NCBI GenBank assembly: GCA_016192105.1
Contig: JACPUV010000022.1
Location: forward strand, 1-64,000
From: Sphingobacteriales bacterium
Lineage (GTDB): Bacteria > Bacteroidota > Bacteroidia > Chitinophagales > Chitinophagaceae
Length of the DNA: 64,000 nt
Direction of reading: 5' to 3'
The notes below the pieces were generated by a model. It was not told where the DNA came from. It saw only the letters and a program-made list of their open reading frames with translations, and did not search any database. This document shows, piece after piece, positions 55,972-63,681 of this stretch (position 1 is the stretch's first letter; each line of letters starts with the position of its first letter). The translations under genes were made by a program, and so were the position numbers.

Positions 55972-58305
55972 TTAAAATGTTTTATAATAAGTCAACCTTC
56001 CCATCCTGTTTTCCGCCAAATGACGGTTCATACCCGGGATAAATCCCTTATCCAGCATGAACTGTAGTTCACCAAGCCGGGGAACTTTGATCGAGAAATT
56101 TCCACTGTACCCCCAGTCTGGCCCGGCCAAAATGCTATGCCTGACCATTTTCACCCCGGCCCCCAGCGATACGATCCTGCTTACGCTAAGTTGCATGCTG
56201 TTCTCCAGACTCCAAATCCGGTAATCCGTATTCGCATTAACAGAAGCGTTTATCACAAATGAACATTTGGCAAAGGTTACATGCTGCGTCAACAACCAAT
56301 TTGTTGAATTATAGTAAACGAATCCCGAATCGCCCGCTTCATTATAAAACCGGGAATAGGCTGCATAAGAACCTGCCCTCGCCTCCCCCATTTTATAATA
56401 GTACCCCGCATTGGCAGACAGGGTATAATACCTGCTTTCCGAATATTGATCATCCCCTGTTTTTACCAGTTGAAAGGAAGGGTAATAACCCACTGAAATC
56501 ACCGGCCATTTCTTAAAACGCAGATTTGCCTGTAAACCGGCCAGTACTGCCGAACTCCTGTAAGCCAGGTTCACAAAGGGATTCACATAATCATTTTGTT
56601 CTACCGAACTAATAAATACAAGTTGCCTTTTAAAGAATGGTTGCTCCAGCCTTCCCTTCCACCTTAATTGAGAAGCGCCGGATGTAAAAGTGCTGAAAGA
56701 CTGAAAATTGGCTCCTATATACCTGATATTTGCTGAAAGACGGGTCCCCTGTTTGGGCAAATAGGCCAGCAACTTTGCCGCGTAAGCCTCATTTTTACGA
56801 TCGCTGAACTTTGTTACAGCACTCAACCAGTTACTTTTTTGCAAACTATCCAGGCTGTAATAGGGAACTGTTGATTTAGCGGCTTCAGCGATAAGCGAAA
56901 CGTTCCTCGTAATAATATATTCTCCTTCGATACTAAATCCCGCCAGGTTGTACCCGGGTATGCTGAGTCCGGGCCGGGATGTCGTTGCCGCATTGAAAAA
57001 TTGTCTCCTTCCCGTATAATAAGTAAAGAATACGTGATTCCCCTGCCTGGTCCCTTTGCCAAATCGGACTACTGCCAGATACTGCTTAGAGTGGCTTTTG
57101 GCCGGAACGATATAGTCGCGAAAGCGGTAATCCACCTTACCGGCGGCAAACGCATAATAATAACGGGGATTATACTCCACCTGTAACCCGGTGATGCTTA
57201 TATTTTTTACCGACAACTCGGAGTAATCAGCGGTACTACGGCCAACACCTAAAGATTGAATGGACGAAAGCGTTTTGTAGTTACCCGGCAAGACAGAGTC
57301 CGGTACACCTAATTGCTTCAGTTTTGGGAAAAGCGCTTTCAAATCCCTTGCGCCATCCACCTGTTTTCGTATTTCCTTCAGATCAGTCTCCAGCCTGGTC
57401 CTGGTATTCCTGTAAAGAATTTCTGCACGGTCCAATTGTACGAGGAGACTATCCAGTTCAGCTTTCTTTCCGGCCATAGTATCCACGCCCTGCTGCAAAT
57501 AAGACGATCTTACGCTTGACAGCCTGTTGGCATGTTCTTTATTCAGTCCCAGACTATCCAGGAAATCGTTACCAGATTTTCGCCTGGCGGATAGCGGGCC
57601 CCGCTCCCGGATGCTAACTGCTTGCCCCTCTCTTCCTTCATTTGGTAATAGCCCGGAATTCCTGTAATATTCCTTTTCCCTTTCTTCAACAATTCTTTGC
57701 GACAACGCATTTCCCTGGATCGAATTCCCCAATCCCAAAGCGCGTATTCGCTTCTTCTCAATTATGTCTTTTAAAGAATCCAGGGTGCTGATTTGTTGAA
57801 CCATGATAGCGGTAACAGCTTCCATAACCCGCTCTTTAATGACCCGCCTGAAATCCGCCTGGTTGAACTGAAAAAACAGGTCCGTATAGTTCCTGAATAA
57901 AGGTGAATTACCAAACCGGGTAGTCAGGTATAATTTGAAAGGATATCTCCCCTTATACACAAAATCAAGCCTTGTCTGCAGCGTATGCTGGTAAATATCA
58001 TTCCCGGCGTATGGCGTATCAATAGCGGAACGATAGTTTACGTCATAAAGAATATTTCCGGTAACTTTTAGCAGGGGCAGCTTTGGTTTAACGACTTGCG
58101 GGACCGGAACTCCAACATTCAGTGAAGCGGTTTTCTCCCTTAGCGCTGGTATGGAAAAATAGTTTTCCGCAGCCGACTTGCAAATTTTATATTGGTGAAA
58201 CCTAATTAACGTATCCCTGCCAGGCAGGGTATCCTGCTGCCCATAAGCGACAGGCCCGGTCGAAACGATCCCCAAAAAAATAAAAGTAAACCGGATAAGG
58301 TTCAT
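55972..58305 (-). CDS. Outer-membrane beta-barrel protein, first gene of the RHS operon
   Basis: The 777-residue protein has a signal peptide (1-22, VAYGQ). An early beta-rich stretch comes first (PKLPLLKVTGNILYDVNYRS, FPFKLYLTTRFGN-like strands near residues 75-140). A helical/coiled-coil middle follows (about 150-330). Then come many alternating amphipathic strands with aromatic girdles to the end (KTF), whose terminal Phe fits the outer-membrane barrel insertion signal. It is the promoter-proximal gene, 10 bases before the Fn3-like gene. It could be a docking or export channel for the giant secreted proteins. The family is not recognised. Confidence 0.72.
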   Translation of the reverse strand: MNLIRFTFIFLGIVSTGPVAYGQQDTLPGRDTLIRFHQYKICKSAAENYFSIPALREKTASLNVGVPVPQVVKPKLPLLKVTGNILYDVNYRSAIDTPYAGNDIYQHTLQTRLDFVYKGRYPFKLYLTTRFGNSPLFRNYTDLFFQFNQADFRRVIKERVMEAVTAIMVQQISTLDSLKDIIEKKRIRALGLGNSIQGNALSQRIVEEREKEYYRNSGLLPNEGREGQAVSIRERGPLSARRKSGNDFLDSLGLNKEHANRLSSVRSSYLQQGVDTMAGKKAELDSLLVQLDRAEILYRNTRTRLETDLKEIRKQVDGARDLKALFPKLKQLGVPDSVLPGNYKTLSSIQSLGVGRSTADYSELSVKNISITGLQVEYNPRYYYAFAAGKVDYRFRDYIVPAKSHSKQYLAVVRFGKGTRQGNHVFFTYYTGRRQFFNAATTSRPGLSIPGYNLAGFSIEGEYIITRNVSLIAEAAKSTVPYYSLDSLQKSNWLSAVTKFSDRKNEAYAAKLLAYLPKQGTRLSANIRYIGANFQSFSTFTSGASQLRWKGRLEQPFFKRQLVFISSVEQNDYVNPFVNLAYRSSAVLAGLQANLRFKKWPVISVGYYPSFQLVKTGDDQYSESRYYTLSANAGYYYKMGEARAGSYAAYSRFYNEAGDSGFVYYNSTNWLLTQHVTFAKCSFVINASVNANTDYRIWSLENSMQLSVSRIVSLGAGVKMVRHSILAGPDWGYSGNFSIKVPRLGELQFMLDKGFIPGMNRHLAENRMGRLTYYKTF

Positions 58306-59010
58306 AGTATAGTCAGTAACGAAATTCCCTGCTTAGCCCGTAACCCGCCAGCTCAAACTCAAAACGGATCATCCGCATCACAAATAGTCATTCCGGGTTA
58401 CGAACAAATTCGACCCCTCATTCGAAATTTTTCTACGCTGTTGCTGCATGGGTCATTGTGGGGCTGTTGTTCCGAAAAACGCCCTGTCTCCGGGATCCCC
58501 GCTCCCTGATCCCGCACTATACTCCCTGCCGGAAAATCCATTTCCCGGCTACCCGTAAACAGGCCACAATATTTTAATTATTCAAAGCTATCCGCTACGG
58601 TTTCCAGCCACGGGGAAACGAGAAATTGTTTTTTCCCTGAACCCCAGTTTTCAAAACGGAGTGATATCGTATAAGTAGCGTAATAGCCCGCTGCTAACCA
58701 GATTAGGGTACGTGATGGATTTGAATGTCTAATGTAAACAGGTTTTTAGTAATTCCAAATTAATTTTATATGATCCTTTGCACACCCAACGCACAAGTTT
58801 ATACGAATTTCTTAGTAGTTGATCCGGATCATTCACGATCAAAAAACTTACCCGCTGAAGACCTGGCCTTGCCGGCTGACTGATAAAGAGTGGCAAATGC
58901 CGGCCAGGAAGGATAGGTAAAGCATGACTGTACCCGCCCCCTTCTGCCCCCCCGTATTTCCTTTCCCCGTCTCCACCCGTCAAACCTATACAATCCGCAC
59001 AAGCGAAAAA

Positions 59011-59045
59011 GGGGAAAAAAAACGGTTTCCCCGTTTTTTTTCCCC
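59011..59045. terminator. Perfect 15-bp hairpin with A and T tracts (possible bidirectional terminator)
   Basis: Positions 59011-59025 (GGGG, eight A, CGG) and 59031-59045 (CCG, eight T, CCCC) are exact inverted complements around a 5-base loop. No gene ends next to it. It could terminate transcripts entering from either side, or be the remains of a lost gene or mobile element. Confidence 0.5.
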
Positions 59046-59399
59046 TGGTAGTATCCTCCGGATCCCCTATTCGCTGTCCCCTGCTAAACAAAATGAGCAG
59101 GTACTGTAAGATGAAGCGGGGCTGATAAAATTGCGTACACGGAATACGGGACGATGATTTCTACCCCTCTCTCCCGTTGAAGAAATGGAAGAACAGTTTA
59201 ACCAGCAGGAGTAAACGCCTAATTTTTATTTACTGAACTACAGGTGGATCTGCAATGGTCTGCCTCCCTTTCAGAGCTTTGATACCGGAGAGCGGCTAAT
59301 GCTATAATGGCCCTGCTCTTCGGGGTTCAATACTAAATCTGAACCGCCTTTTTGAATGCTGCAGTTTCCGCCACACTGGTTACCCATTCGGAATTAAGG

Positions 59400-59488
59400 A
59401 TAGTTATTGAGCTTTGCGGCCCCCACCCCGGTATATTCACCGTCCTGGCAGAAATATTACCATTATAAAGCGGGGCAGAATTCCATAA
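59400..59488 (-). pseudogene. RHS core remnant, copy B
   Basis: The minus strand encodes APLYNGNISARTVN and then, past the same G-run frameshift as in copy A, a few residues of the RHS core (NNY). The original RHS gene is gone on both sides. It lies far upstream of the RHS operon start. Because it shares the frameshift with copy A, both derive from one already broken gene. Confidence 0.78.
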
Positions 59489-59549
59489 CACGCCGGGTCG
59501 GCTGCGCCAGACCCGGCTTTGAAAGGTTCGCAAGGAAGACCCGTGGCCG
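59400..59549. repeat. 150-bp repeat copy B (RHS remnant plus GC hairpin)
   Basis: This is the second copy of the block at 36774-36923, in the same orientation and of the same length, with about ten substitutions. It includes the inverted repeat at 59492-59499 and 59510-59517. The two copies are direct repeats about 22.6 kb apart. Confidence 0.9.
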
Positions 59550-59654
59550 GCGGAAATACATCTTTAGCGTTTATCAAAACAGATAGAAATCCGGGTGACC
59601 GATAGAATACTGGTTTATTGTTGACGGGAGTAATATGTAAACATGATAAGGCAT

Positions 59655-59688
59655 AAAAAAAGGCGCTGACAGTAATCAGCACCTTTTA
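59655..59688 (-). terminator. Terminator-like hairpin after the tRNA-like copy
   Basis: On the minus strand AAGGTGCTGA pairs with TCAGCGCCTT (one mismatch) around a 6-base loop, followed by a T-run. It lies 10-20 bases past the tRNA-like 3' end. It parallels the hairpin that follows the genuine tRNA-Ala. Confidence 0.65.
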
Positions 59689-59696
59689 AATTGAAG

Positions 59697-59780
59697 TGGA
59701 GGTTACCGGAGTCGAACCGGTGACCTTTTTCCCGATATACATCGGGACAGCAAACGCCTATCCGACTGAGTTAATCAACC
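59697..59780 (-). pseudogene. Degenerate tRNA-Ala-like copy
   Basis: The minus strand reads as a tRNA-like sequence. The T-arm and 3' acceptor strand are identical to tRNA-Ala(GGC), and the D-arm region is similar (AACTCAGTCGGATAGGCG). The 5' acceptor strand GGTTGAT pairs poorly, however, and the anticodon arm is replaced by a longer hairpin (CCCGAT/ATCGGG). Total length is 84 instead of 74. It is unlikely to make a working tRNA. Confidence 0.7.
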
Positions 59781-60009
59781 ACTCAATAAATTTTCTGCTT
59801 TTCTTCTTTTTTATTTCCCTTTCTCTTTTCATTGCTAATTCTCTCGAAGGGTAAACCTCTGTGTATTTTACCACCCAGTCCGATGCTTTTGCAGTATAAT
59901 CAGAAATACCACTATTATGTTCAGACAGTCGTTTTTCCAAATTGCTGGTATAGCCGATATAATAGCTGTCTGATTGAACAGAATAAATTATATACAAATA
60001 AAAATGCAT
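59758..60009 (-). CDS. GIY-YIG nuclease domain protein
   Basis: The 83-residue protein is a single GIY-YIG domain (UPF0213/YhbQ-like): YLYIIYSVQSDSYYIGYTSN carries the paired Tyr motifs, then LEKRLSEHNSG with the catalytic Arg, and ELAMKREREIKKKKSRKFIE with the metal-binding Glu. It probably cuts or nicks DNA. Its final codons (WLINSVG and stop) lie inside the degenerate tRNA-like sequence, and its start is just past the terminator hairpin of tRNA-Ala. Small GIY-YIG genes beside tRNAs are common in Bacteroidota, which hints at a mobile habit. Confidence 0.88.
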   Translation of the reverse strand: MHFYLYIIYSVQSDSYYIGYTSNLEKRLSEHNSGISDYTAKASDWVVKYTEVYPSRELAMKREREIKKKKSRKFIEWLINSVG

Positions 60010-60010
60010 A

Positions 60011-60047
60011 AAAAAGCCCGCTATAATCAGCGGGCCTTAATTTTTTT
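60011..60047 (-). terminator. Terminator of tRNA-Ala (bidirectional-looking)
   Basis: On the minus strand GGCCCGC and GCGGGC pair around an 8-base loop and are followed by a run of T, directly after the tRNA 3' end. The other flank is T-rich in the plus direction. It overlaps the space just upstream of the GIY-YIG start codon. Confidence 0.75.
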
Positions 60048-60048
60048 G

Positions 60049-60122
60049 TGGAGGTTACCGGAGTCGAACCGGTGACCTTTTGCATGCCATGCAAACGCTC
60101 TAGCCAACTGAGCTAAACCCCC
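60049..60122 (-). tRNA. tRNA-Ala (anticodon GGC)
   Basis: On the minus strand a 74-base cloverleaf is clear: acceptor GGGGGTT with AACCTCC plus discriminator A, D-arm with GCTCAGTTGGCTAGAGC, anticodon stem TTTGC/GCAAA with the loop ATGGCAT (anticodon GGC) and a T-arm with GGTTCGACTC. CCA is not encoded. It reads alanine codons GCC and GCT. A terminator hairpin follows directly. Confidence 0.95.
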
Positions 60123-60349
60123 TCTGCTTTGGGAGTGCAAATATAGAGGCTGGAGCGAACTGTTCCAAAAGAAAAAAAGCGCTTCCCGACCGCTTGCGCA
60201 CCCTCCGAAAATAAAATTTATACCCCCAGGTTCACGGGTAAAGGCCGGCGGGTAAACCGGTCCCCGTTAAAAAAACGAGGCTCCCGGCCCCCCTTTTTGC
60301 GGAACCAGTATATCATGTTCCGAAGCATGGGAAGGATGGTTGCCCCCGC

Positions 60350-60580
60350 CTAATCACATTTCACACAGGGCTTACCGCCATACCCATTGGCAGCGGCCCA
60401 TTGATCGCATTCGCTCCGGGTTGCAAAACAGGGCAGGCCCAGGTCCAGGCTCTCCACCCGCCAGGGTGCCGACGAGGTACAGCGGTTGGCACAGATCACG
60501 AATGCTTCGTCTTTGCGGCAGGTGCCCAGTACAGTGATCAGTATAAACAGGAGCAGCAATTGATACAAGCGGGCTTTCAT
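60350..60580 (-). CDS. Small cysteine-rich putative lipoprotein
   Basis: I choose the ATG at 60578-60580 (76 residues), because MKARLYQLLLLFILITVLGTC then forms a lipoprotein-type signal with C21 as the likely lipidated residue. The longer frame from 60616 buries this signal. The mature part has six more cysteines (CANRC, LPC, SEC, KPCVKC), a pattern fit for disulfides in the periplasm or at the surface. No family is recognised. The gene stands alone between tRNA-Ala and the citrate synthase gene. Confidence 0.6.
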   Translation of the reverse strand: MKARLYQLLLLFILITVLGTCRKDEAFVICANRCTSSAPWRVESLDLGLPCFATRSECDQWAAANGYGGKPCVKCD

Positions 60581-60711
60581 ACCCTGAAATTGAGACGCGG
60601 GGGCTGCCGGAAACAATGATTTTGATCAGGAAATACCGCTACCTGGCCCCGGGTTCACCAGGGGCTATTATTATTATTGTTTAACCCCCTTCGGGGTTAC
60701 CCGTTTGCAAT

Positions 60712-60737
60712 AAAAAACTCCCTCTTCCGAAGGAGTA
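60712..60737 (-). terminator. Terminator of the citrate synthase gene
   Basis: On the minus strand ACTCC (60732-60736 complemented) pairs with GGAGT (60717-60721 complemented). Two further pairs form past one mismatch, and a T-run follows. It lies about 62 bases after the citrate synthase stop codon. Confidence 0.7.
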
Positions 60738-60798
60738 TCAATAATGCATTAAACAGCTGCTAACCAGAATGAATTTTCATACTTTAAACCTGCCCGAA

Positions 60799-62124
60799 CT
60801 ACTCTCCCCAGATATTATCCTTTTCTTCCAGCCATAATTTCACCAGGTCCGTTGTGACCGACTTCGGTCTTTCCAGCGGGAAAGCCAGGGCACGGTCCCA
60901 GCAGAGGCTGGCCAGTACACCCAGGGCGCGACTAACGGCGAAGAGTACCGTATAGAATTCATATTCCACCATCCCATAGTGTACCAGGAGGGCCCCGCTA
61001 TGGGCATCCACATTGGGCCAGGGGTTTTTGATCTTACCAATGGTCTGCAGGATCGGCGGCACCGTCTCGTAGATATTCCAGACCGTCTGTACCAGTTTAT
61101 CATCAGGCATGTGCTTCTTGCCGAATTCCAGCTGGGCGGTATAACGGGGATCGGTTTTGCGCAATACCGCATGCCCGTAACCCGGCACCACTTTGCCTTC
61201 GCTCAGGGTTTTCTTTACATAGTCCGCTATCTGTTCCTTTGTCGGCAGATCGGTCTTCAGTTCTTCCTGCATCTCATAGATCCATTTGATCACTTCCTGG
61301 TTGGCGAGCCCGTGGAGGGGGCCGGCCAGGCCATTCATACCGGCTGCATAACTCAGGTACGGATCACTGAGCGCAGATCCCACCAGGTGGGTGGTATGCG
61401 CGGATACATTTCCGCCTTCATGATCGGCATGAATGGTCATATACAGGCGCATCAGTTCCTGGAAACTTTCGTCTTCAAAGCCCAGCATATGCGCCAGGTT
61501 GCCCGCCCAGTCAAGCAGGCCATTGGGCTGGATATGGTCACTGTTCCTGTATTTACGACGGTAGATATAGGCGGCGATCCGGGGCAGACGGGCCAGCAAA
61601 ACAATGCTGTCGTCGAATACCGGTAACCAATAGTCTTTTTTACTGATCCCCTCCGCGTATTTTTTCTGAAAATAGCTTTCGGTCTGCAGGGCCATCACCC
61701 CCACCACGAACATGGTCATGGGATGCGCCGTGATCGGGAGCGCGTCAATGGCTTCAAATACATGCGTTGGTACATGACTGCGGCGCTGCAGGATATTGGT
61801 CACATGACCGGCTTCCTCATCATTGGGCAATTCGCCGATCAGCATCAGGTAAAATAATCCTTCCGGCAGGGGCTCGGATCCCCCCGGGGCCTTGGGCAGT
61901 TTCTGCTGCAATTCCGGGATGGAATAACCGCGGAAACGGATCCCTTCCTGGGCATCCAGTAAAGAGGTCTCGGTCACGAGCCCGGTAATCCCCCGCATAC
62001 CCTGGTAGATCTGGGACAGCGTAACCTCTCCTATTTTTTTGTTTCCATGCGTCTTCAGTAAGTCCTTGATCTCGGCGGCTACACTGTCAGCTTTAGCCCT
62101 GAACCTGTCTTTGATGATACCCAT
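60799..62124 (-). CDS. gltA: Citrate synthase, eukaryote/mitochondrial-like type
   Basis: The 441-residue enzyme joins acetyl-CoA and oxaloacetate to citrate at the entry of the TCA cycle. Catalytic segments are intact: GPLHGLANQEV (first His), VPGYGHAVLRKTDPR (second His) and WPNVDAHSG (Asp). The long stretches ADHEGGNVSAHTTHLVGSAL and SDPYLSYAAGMNGLAGPLHG resemble mitochondrial enzymes much more than the usual type II bacterial GltA. There is no mitochondrial presequence. It is monocistronic, with its own terminator downstream and a 400-base spacer with repeats upstream. Confidence 0.95.
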   Translation of the reverse strand: MGIIKDRFRAKADSVAAEIKDLLKTHGNKKIGEVTLSQIYQGMRGITGLVTETSLLDAQEGIRFRGYSIPELQQKLPKAPGGSEPLPEGLFYLMLIGELPNDEEAGHVTNILQRRSHVPTHVFEAIDALPITAHPMTMFVVGVMALQTESYFQKKYAEGISKKDYWLPVFDDSIVLLARLPRIAAYIYRRKYRNSDHIQPNGLLDWAGNLAHMLGFEDESFQELMRLYMTIHADHEGGNVSAHTTHLVGSALSDPYLSYAAGMNGLAGPLHGLANQEVIKWIYEMQEELKTDLPTKEQIADYVKKTLSEGKVVPGYGHAVLRKTDPRYTAQLEFGKKHMPDDKLVQTVWNIYETVPPILQTIGKIKNPWPNVDAHSGALLVHYGMVEYEFYTVLFAVSRALGVLASLCWDRALAFPLERPKSVTTDLVKLWLEEKDNIWGE

Positions 62125-62219
62125 ACGACCTTATTTTTCGGGGATTTTTGGTAAACAATTTGAAGGCATAAAAGTACTGATTGCCCCGGGCTGTAGCAAA
62201 AATTATTAAGGGGGGTGGA

Positions 62220-62532
62220 ATCAGTTGACAGTTGTCAGTTGACGGTTGTCAGGACATTTACCGGGACTTTATGTGCCAATGGCAGCCTCATAGCTGACAA
62301 CTAACAACTGACATCTGACATCTGACAGGGTCTCACCCAAACTTAGTATGCCATGATGGGATCTTTCAGCTCGCCCCCGAAACGTTGGCAAAGGCCGTCC
62401 CATAGCTGACAACTGACAACTGTCAACTGACATCTGACAACTGACATCTGCCAACTATCAACTGACAACTGTCAACTGACATCTGTCAACTGACATCTGT
62501 CAACTGACATCTGACACCTGACAACTGACACC
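62220..62532. repeat. Degenerate TGACA/TGTCA-rich intergenic repeat tract
   Basis: Three blocks (about 62222-62252, 62291-62330, 62402-62531) are built from short units such as CAACTGACA and CATCTGACA, mixed with their inverted form TGTCA. At 62471-62512 a 14-base unit (GTCAACTGACATCT) occurs three times in tandem without change. It fills most of the 408-base gap between the citrate synthase and permease genes and ends right at the permease stop codon (62533). Non-repeat DNA between blocks holds no gene. Confidence 0.9.
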
Positions 62533-63630
62533 TTATTTAGGCGTCCTCCGGTACAACCAGAGCGCTACGAACACAAACACGATATTTGGCAGCCAGGCGG
62601 CCAGAAAGGGGGGCAGGTTACCCTTGGTGGCAAAAACGGTGGAGAATCGGTCGGAAATAATAAAGATGGCCGCAATGATGATGCCGACAGCAAGGTGCAT
62701 CCCGCTGCCCCCGCGGTTTTTTCGGCTGGCGATTACCACCCCGATCATTGTCAGTAAAAGCACGGTGGCCGAAACAGCGGTACGCCGGTATTGCTCCACT
62801 TTGAGGGTGTTCAGTCCTTCGGTACCCCGGAGTTCTTCCCGCTTGATATAGTAGGCCAGCTGGGGCGAGGTCAGTTTGTCCTTCAGGTAATCATCCTTTC
62901 GCAGTTCTTCGGGGTCCAGGCGCAGGTTGATGACGAGCGTATCATGGTTCACCATCCGCTCTCCCACACTGTCAATAAAACGTTCGGAAGCCCGGTACAA
63001 TTTCCATTTTTTGCTGGTCGTGTCCCAGCTGATAGATTCGGACCGCAGGTTATACACCACTTTATTGCCCCTGATCCGCTCCAGGAAAAAGCCCCGGGCG
63101 AATTTGATACTCGTATCATAGTCGCGGATCCCGACAAAAGTGTTCGTGTCGGTACGCAGGTAAAAACAGCGGGCACAACTGCCATAGGTCCGGTTCTTGG
63201 ACGGATCCTTGCTGTCGATATACTTCGATTGAAAATCCGACTTGATGATATTGGCCTTCGGGATCCAGTAACTGTTCCCCAGCCAGAGGAGAAGAGCGAG
63301 GAAAAGTCCCCCGATAAAAAAAGGGCGGAGGAACCGGTTATAACTGGTGCCACTGGCCAGGATGGCGATGATCTCTGAACGGGTGGCCATCCGGCTGGTG
63401 AAAAAGATCACGGCAATAAACACAAACAAAGGGAAGAGCAGGCTCCATATCCAGGGCACAAAACCGATATAGTATTTACTGATGATTTCCTTCGTGGTAA
63501 AACCGGCCGTTACAAAATCGTCCGCCTTTTCGCTGCTGTCCACTGCCACGGCGATCGCCGTGAACAACAGCATACAAAAAATAAACGTGACCAGGAATTT
63601 CTTCAGTATGTACCAGTCGAGTTTGTGCAT
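62533..63630 (-). CDS. LptF/LptG (YjgP/YjgQ) family permease
   Basis: The 365-residue protein has the family layout: an N-terminal DWYILKKFLVTFIFCMLLFT helix, three helices, an amphipathic IIAILASGTSYNRFLRP coupling segment, a beta-jellyroll periplasmic domain (about 150-265) and three C-terminal helices. LptF and LptG form the membrane part of the lipopolysaccharide extractor with LptB. Sequence alone does not say which of the two it is. It is encoded just downstream of tgt (52 bases), the same gene order seen in several Bacteroidota. Confidence 0.9.
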   Translation of the reverse strand: MHKLDWYILKKFLVTFIFCMLLFTAIAVAVDSSEKADDFVTAGFTTKEIISKYYIGFVPWIWSLLFPLFVFIAVIFFTSRMATRSEIIAILASGTSYNRFLRPFFIGGLFLALLLWLGNSYWIPKANIIKSDFQSKYIDSKDPSKNRTYGSCARCFYLRTDTNTFVGIRDYDTSIKFARGFFLERIRGNKVVYNLRSESISWDTTSKKWKLYRASERFIDSVGERMVNHDTLVINLRLDPEELRKDDYLKDKLTSPQLAYYIKREELRGTEGLNTLKVEQYRRTAVSATVLLLTMIGVVIASRKNRGGSGMHLAVGIIIAAIFIISDRFSTVFATKGNLPPFLAAWLPNIVFVFVALWLYRRTPK

Positions 63631-63681
63631 GGATGCGCGAAAATAACCATTTAACTGTTGCCGCTTTGTGAAAGCCGTATC

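Larger units (their letters stand above)
58306..59696. other. Long gene-poor region upstream of the RHS operon
   Basis: About 1.4 kb without a convincing gene. Open frames at 58729-59091 (minus) and 58924-59109 (plus) look random. The region contains a perfect 15-bp hairpin (59011-59045), RHS remnant copy B within the 150-bp repeat (59400-59549) and a terminator-like hairpin (59655-59688). The operon promoter should lie near 58306-58450, but I see no clean match to the Bacteroidota consensus. Confidence 0.55.
59696..60081 (-). mobile_element. Putative GIY-YIG element bounded by duplicated tRNA-Ala 3' ends
   Basis: A 34-base sequence covering the T-arm and acceptor 3' end of tRNA-Ala occurs at 60048-60081 (in the real tRNA) and identically at 59696-59729, giving a 352-base period. 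Between them lie a terminator hairpin and a GIY-YIG nuclease gene whose last codons run into the tRNA-like copy. This is what insertion of a small homing-type element at a tRNA gene with target duplication would leave. Mobility is inferred. Confidence 0.5.

Noticed and set aside
58729..59091. 120-codon frame upstream of the RHS operon
   Set aside because: It spans the perfect A/T hairpin, has low-complexity composition and matches nothing I know.
59333..59533. 66-codon frame as a small gene
   Set aside because: Its recognisable part is an RHS-core relic with a frameshift. The rest is hairpin repeat sequence, so it is annotated as a pseudogene.
59697..59780. A second working tRNA
   Set aside because: The acceptor stem has several mismatches and the anticodon arm is not a 5-bp stem with a 7-base loop.
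32558..60122. Genomic island bounded by the integrase and tRNA-Ala
   Set aside because: I looked for the tRNA 3' end sequence near 32.3-32.6 kb and found none. The only second copy is beside the GIY-YIG gene.
62269..62454. 61-codon frame
   Set aside because: It is made of the TGACA-type repeat units and has no protein-like conservation.
62220..62532. CRISPR array
   Set aside because: Units are only 9-14 bases, mixed in orientation and without unique spacers of regular size. No cas genes are nearby.
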